Shown one piece after another: positions 47,001-53,000 of a stretch of 64,000 nt of DNA (position 1 is the stretch's first letter; each line of letters opens with the position of its first letter). The position numbers and the translations under genes are program-made. The stretch is from the NCBI GenBank assembly GCA_902728285.1, contig CACVBU010000185.1:414212-478211 (forward strand). Reading direction: 5' to 3'. The stretch comes from Clytia hemisphaerica (lineage: Eukaryota; Cnidaria; Hydrozoa; Leptothecata; Clytiidae). The notes beneath the pieces were generated by a model, which did no database searches, was not told where the DNA came from, and was given only the letters and a program-made list of their open reading frames with translations.

Positions 47001-50000
47001 AAAAATTTCAACCAGATGCACCGTAAGGGTCTGATTTCAAAGGCCTATATTTTGGGCCGCACGTATGGTTGTTTTGAAATCGAGAGCCCCCCCCCCCACC
47101 ACCCCTGTTTTGATATGAATTTTTTAGAACATTTTAAGAATTTTCTGAATGATAGAATTTAAGAGCCTTTTGGCTTTGACTAGATTTATTGGTTAGGTGT
47201 GAATTGAATTGAACAACGGAAATTCATATCAAAGAATAAACTTTTTTTTTAAATAAAAGTAGTGCTAAGATTTTTTGAATTCTTTTTTTTTGTTGGATTC
47301 AGAGGGATTCAGAATAGATGAATTCTCAAAAGCTAGCCCATTTTTTATTTGAGATTGCGAAATTGCCTTAAATCGTCGATTTTTAGCTAAAAGTATAATT
47401 TGCACTTATCTGTTCAATAAATGAAAACTTTTGTAGCTTCTAAAAGCCGAAACCCCCTCTTTTGATAGCTTTTTGTGGGTTTTCATATTCAATTCATTAT
47501 TTCTTTGATGAATGTACGAGAAAAAATAATTCAAATATTGAGCCATTTAGGTTTGAAAAAAGTTGAGCATTAATCATCTATTCTATTATCCCTTAACAAG
47601 TACGCCGAAAAAAAGCGGCCGCAGCATGAAGGTAGAGCATCTAGCTACGGTGCGCAAGATGCATCTCTGCTTGATGCTCAGCATTTAAAGAGACGGATCA
47701 AGGGTAAGTGGAAAAATTCAGGGAAAGGAGTGGCGCCCTCCCCTACCTTCGGGTAGACAGCTAGAGAAAAGGTATCCTTCGGATCGCTCTCGAATGCGGT
47801 CGCAGACTTACTTTATTATTCTTTATTTCCTTTATAGGTATTGATGACGTCAATTCATCAGGGGACGACAATGACAGTGATGACGTCATCAGCGAGGCTA
47901 CACGTGATTTGCGTGATCACGCTCTTATATCTTACGTCACGTTGATGGATAAACCGTGTTTGCCAGATCTGTTGGTCAAATTGGTGTCATGGGTTGTCGG
48001 TGAATATATAGAAGAAGATATGGGATATGATTTGAAGTCGATCGTGGAGAAGATGACAAATATGATTTACCGACCGTACCAATGTAAGAAACGTTTTGTT
48101 GAACCTCCGGTACGGTCTACATAACGTGTAACAGACTATCTATCGAGATTTAGGGAGTGTAAACCCTTTGTGCGCGCTGTTTTTTTTTGGAAAGTTGAAA
48201 ATTTTCTTAAATTTTATTTTGAAACTCAAGACTTTAAACATTTTTTTTTCACTTAAGGTAGCGAAACTCAAGCCTGGATCATTACTGGTATCACAAAAAT
48301 CCTCGCACGAAGTTCACAGCCTAGTTCACTATTTGTCGATATCGATATTTCAAAGCTTGGATCAGAGGCTAGACGCCGCTACTCAGAATTGAAATCTATT
48401 TTGAAGCTTTGCAACCCGGTTATGTTGAGTGATGTCCTGCCTTATGATGGTAGCTGTGAGGATATCGAACCAGACGAGACGCTAGGCTTTCTCGATGGTT
48501 TTGTACAGCAAGCATTATTGAACGGCGCCCAACCATATTCAAGTGAATTAAGTCAAGCTAGTATTAGACAAGAGGATACTGAACAAGTTCACGTGAAACG
48601 TACAGATCTTATTTACGTATACGATGCACCCACAATACCTTCAAAATCTGCCCCCGTGTCATCAGAGAAAAAGAGCGGAGAAGATAGTCTAGAGGATGTG
48701 TCTCAATATCAAAAGCATGACCAGTCAGCCATTCTCCATCCTTCTTTGACGCCTCAACAAGGTCAAGTACCAATGTAAGTTTCTACAAATTTTTCGTTAT
48801 GTTTGAAGTAAGTACATGTTTTTTTTTTAAGCATAACGCTTATAAGCATACGAAGGCTCAGATTTGCAGAATTCCTAAACATAGCATAAGCATATATGTC
48901 AGCCTGGAATATTTTTCAAAAGGTTTGGTAGAGGTCAAGTAAAAATAGACATTCCACGGCTAGCTACATTCCACTGCTCCCAAAATTTTTACTAAATTTC
49001 TGAAATTTCACTAAAAACTTGGCTTGGGTTGAATCATAAGCATGATTCATAAAAGCATAAGCTCTGTCTGGATGCTTTAAGAACTTAAGCATACACGAGC
49101 CTGACCAAGAGGCATTCACTTGCTTATAAAAAAAACATGTAGCCTTTCTCAGTAGGGGCCTTCATGATACTTACTCATGGGAACCGAGTAGATAGAATTT
49201 AGTTATACCGTTGACGCTCTCTAATTGTAATTCGATTTTCAACGGGAATTGGATTTTCATTGAATAAGGGAGCGTCGTTTATGATATGTTGACGGGGACT
49301 TTATAAATTTCATCGAATAAGGGAGCCTATCGAATAGGAGAACGTCGAATTAGAGAGCGTCAATTGTACTTGGTGGGTACGCATTTGGTAATTTCCCCTG
49401 GAAAATATAGGAAAAAGGTTTGATTAATGTTCCATTCAATATGCGGCAAGAAAATATTATCGTTCCTTTTCCTTAGAAAATACAAGGAATCGTTTTAAAT
49501 ATTTCTCATAAAAGTCAAAAATACACTTATTCTCTCAAAAATGACAGCGAGCGAAGCGAGCTTAATTATCCTGACGAAGAGTCGTCTTGGGCGTCGCTAG
49601 AACAGTTAGTTGGTCTATAATTTCCTTTTTTTTCGGGGAGGGGGGGTTATTCAGAGGTTAAATTTCAATCTGTTTGTAACTTAATTTCTGTTTTATAGAA
49701 CCAATCTATCAAGCAACAAGCCTGGGAAATGGCAGAAAGACCGAGGACTAGTTACCAGGTCTTCAGAGTCTGATATGACGTCATCAGTTGGCTCACCGAC
49801 ACCCAGTTTTCGTGATGGTAGTTCAACCCATGAAACAAGGCTGGATGGTGGTCGATCTAGGAATAATAGCAGCTCCTCTTCTAAAACTTCAGAGGTATAA
49901 AAATTGTTAAATACTGATCGTCTTCGTTATATTTATGACCTAAATACTTTTATACGAAACCACCACTAGTTTTGTATTTAAACGATAAAACTAGTGCCAA

Positions 50001-53000
50001 ACGCCCGAGCTATTTTGGGTGCTTCCGTATAAAACATTACGTCATGAATACCATGAATTGGTGGTATCTCTGATATTATATTGTGTATATACACGCTTTT
50101 TTTTTAATAAGAATATTGTACTTAGGCTGAGGGTGAGCATTCCCCGCTGGCACTCAACGTTGTTTTAACGTTCAAATAACGTTATTTGGACGTTATGAAT
50201 GTCAAATGGACGTTATTTTGACGTTGTGTGCCGGCCGGGTTATTCTTATTTTTCTATTGTTCTAAACAATAGGCCTATTGTTCTAACTCTGAAATCTCAC
50301 CCTGATATTCTTATAGAAGTTATTCTTAAAAAAAAGCTCTTTTGATTGCTACCAATAAAACATTCTTACATATTCTCCTTTCAGGATAAATCAAGTGGCA
50401 CCAGATCCTCCGGAAAACCTGACAAGAAAGAACAGCTGGCGAAAAGTCTTTTCGGTGGTGGTAGCCAATCAACGAAAACGCCCTCTTCTAAACGCCCTAC
50501 GTCTGGGCGGGGTGGAAAACGAACATCTTCTTCACGCTCTAACAAAAACAGAACGGATGCATCACTTTTAGGAGATTTCCCATCTCAAGGAGATAACACT
50601 CCTCAACTCTTGGGAGATAATGATGTATCACAGTCTAATAATGAGAACGACCTGTTATCGCAGTCTTTAGGAGATAACTTCGCTATTGGGAGTGCTCTCT
50701 TATCCCAACCTTTGGGAGATATGAATAGCCTGATCTCACCTACAACGAGCCCCACTCCTCCTAATGATTTACTCGATGGATTATCTCTATCACCAATGAA
50801 TATAACGCAACCATTATCTCCACAATTTAACTCAAACAAAGACGCGGGAGTTGTGGATTTGATGGGTGACATGATGAATTTGGAGGTAAACTTTCTTCCT
50901 CTAGCACCCTACTTCTAAGCCCAAATTCATAACCTGTTTTTATGTACTTCTACACGCTTTTTTTTTAAATACACTTTATAAGAATGTCCATTATTAAAAT
51001 GGCCAAAAAATTAAGAATATGGTAAGAATATCACCATCATGGAATTTAGCAACTGAACCTAAGAATGCCATTTTTTAAGCATTTTCACCTGTAAATTGCC
51101 AATAATACCCCAGTAGCGCTCAATATTCTACAGGTGTGTATTACAAAGATTTTCGCCAAAAAGTTAAGAATATCCTAGCCTGTTAGACGAAAACCGCAAA
51201 ACCGCAATAAAACAAAGAAAAAATTTGGTTTGTGGGAAGGTACTGGCTAAGAATATCCATGATGAAATGAAAAAACACCATTCTTATAAAAAAAAAGCGG
51301 GTATTTGACGATTCACTTTTCAAACCGGTTTGAGTTTTTTTGCTGGCACGCAACGTTGTTTCAACCGTCATCTAACGTTATATGGACGTTTTGAACATTA
51401 GAAGAACGTTAAAACAACGTTGCGTGTCAGCTGGGTTTTTACATTTCGTCTGTGGTGCTGAACAAACAAATTTCTTTGTCTAACTACTTGATATGTTTTT
51501 ATTCGAAATAAATCTGATTTTTTTTTTCGGTTTTGACTGTCTTTTTATCACCTTTTTCAGCAGTCGAATTCCACACAACACACGCAAGAATCACTTCTTC
51601 TACCATCATCCAACTTATCACCAACGAATCCCCAAGAAAGCACCCTTCTACCACCCTCTTCACCGCCTCTTAAAACACTAACGCCCATAGAGTCAACCCA
51701 AGTACCTGACCATTTAAAAAACGTTCGTTCCACGACTGTTAAAGAGTTAGCATCGGATATGTGTTTACGTATCTCGAATCAATTCGTATTCCAAGACGAC
51801 AAGCTTGCCGTTGCTCTACACGTAACGAACAAAACCGTCAACCCGCTCAAAAATCTCCGAATCGTGATTACGCCACCATCTTGTTTACGCGGGACGGACT
51901 CGGAACTTAATTTCCAAATGACGGATACCGACCTTGAACCGAATTCGAATTTTTGTCACGTGATCAATCTTACGCACCAATCACCTTCACCCAAAATGGC
52001 GCTCAACGGTCAAGTATCGTATAAGGATTTCACGAATACTGAAAAGAAGGTTTTCATCAATCTAAACATTCCGTGGTCAGCTATACTAAGAAAATTAGAC
52101 CTACAAATGGCTGCTTTTGAGGAAGGCTGGCGTAACAAGAGTTTACACGACCTTAAACAAAATATACGCGTTAGTATGACTTTGGAACGATTGATGTCAT
52201 TGTTCGAGCAATGGAATATCAATTTGATCAAAGAAATTGGTAAGATCCCATTGGGCTCTTCCGAAAAAGTTTGGGGGGGGGTGAAAACTTACCTCCCGTA
52301 TATTGTGACCTTTAACCCCCTGGAGAGACATTCGGTAAAATTACCCCCAAACAGAGCAAGTTTACCCCTCGGATAAGGCAAATTTTACTTTGAATTTTTC
52401 CCTACTCCACAGACAATACATCCTCCACCCCACATTTTCTGGAAGAGACCATTCTAAAATCCAAATTGTATCATGCATAGCTTTTCAATACATTGTGAGC
52501 CGGTACTCACCAAGCCAATTTATTGTAATACAATATCTTTTGTACAATCATGGTCATAATATTTGAGAAAAAAGGGAAATTCCCACGAAATCTTATAGCC
52601 ACAGTCGATTTGGAAGTGTTCTAACTTAGGTTGGAAGGGTAGAGTTATAACTCTTTAGGACCTTAGGATCTGAGGATCTAAAAGTTCAAAAATGGTCCAA
52701 TAAGGCTCTAGTCTGGAGACCATACTCTGTACAAAAATATTTCTATCCTGTTAAAATCCCAACAACTTCACTGAAATACAGAGTATGGAATTATTGACTC
52801 GATTCAAATCACTTCAAATCACAAAAGAAAAAACCGTTATTTTTTCAAAACAATTCAAAAGCTCGCGCCACTTCTTGAAACAATAGAGATGTTTGACGTC
52901 ATACTTTTGTTTATCAAATCATAACAATAAGATATTAGCCAATCAAATTCTGCGATTAATTCTTGCATCTTGTATAATTCCCGGCTACTACTGTCTATAC

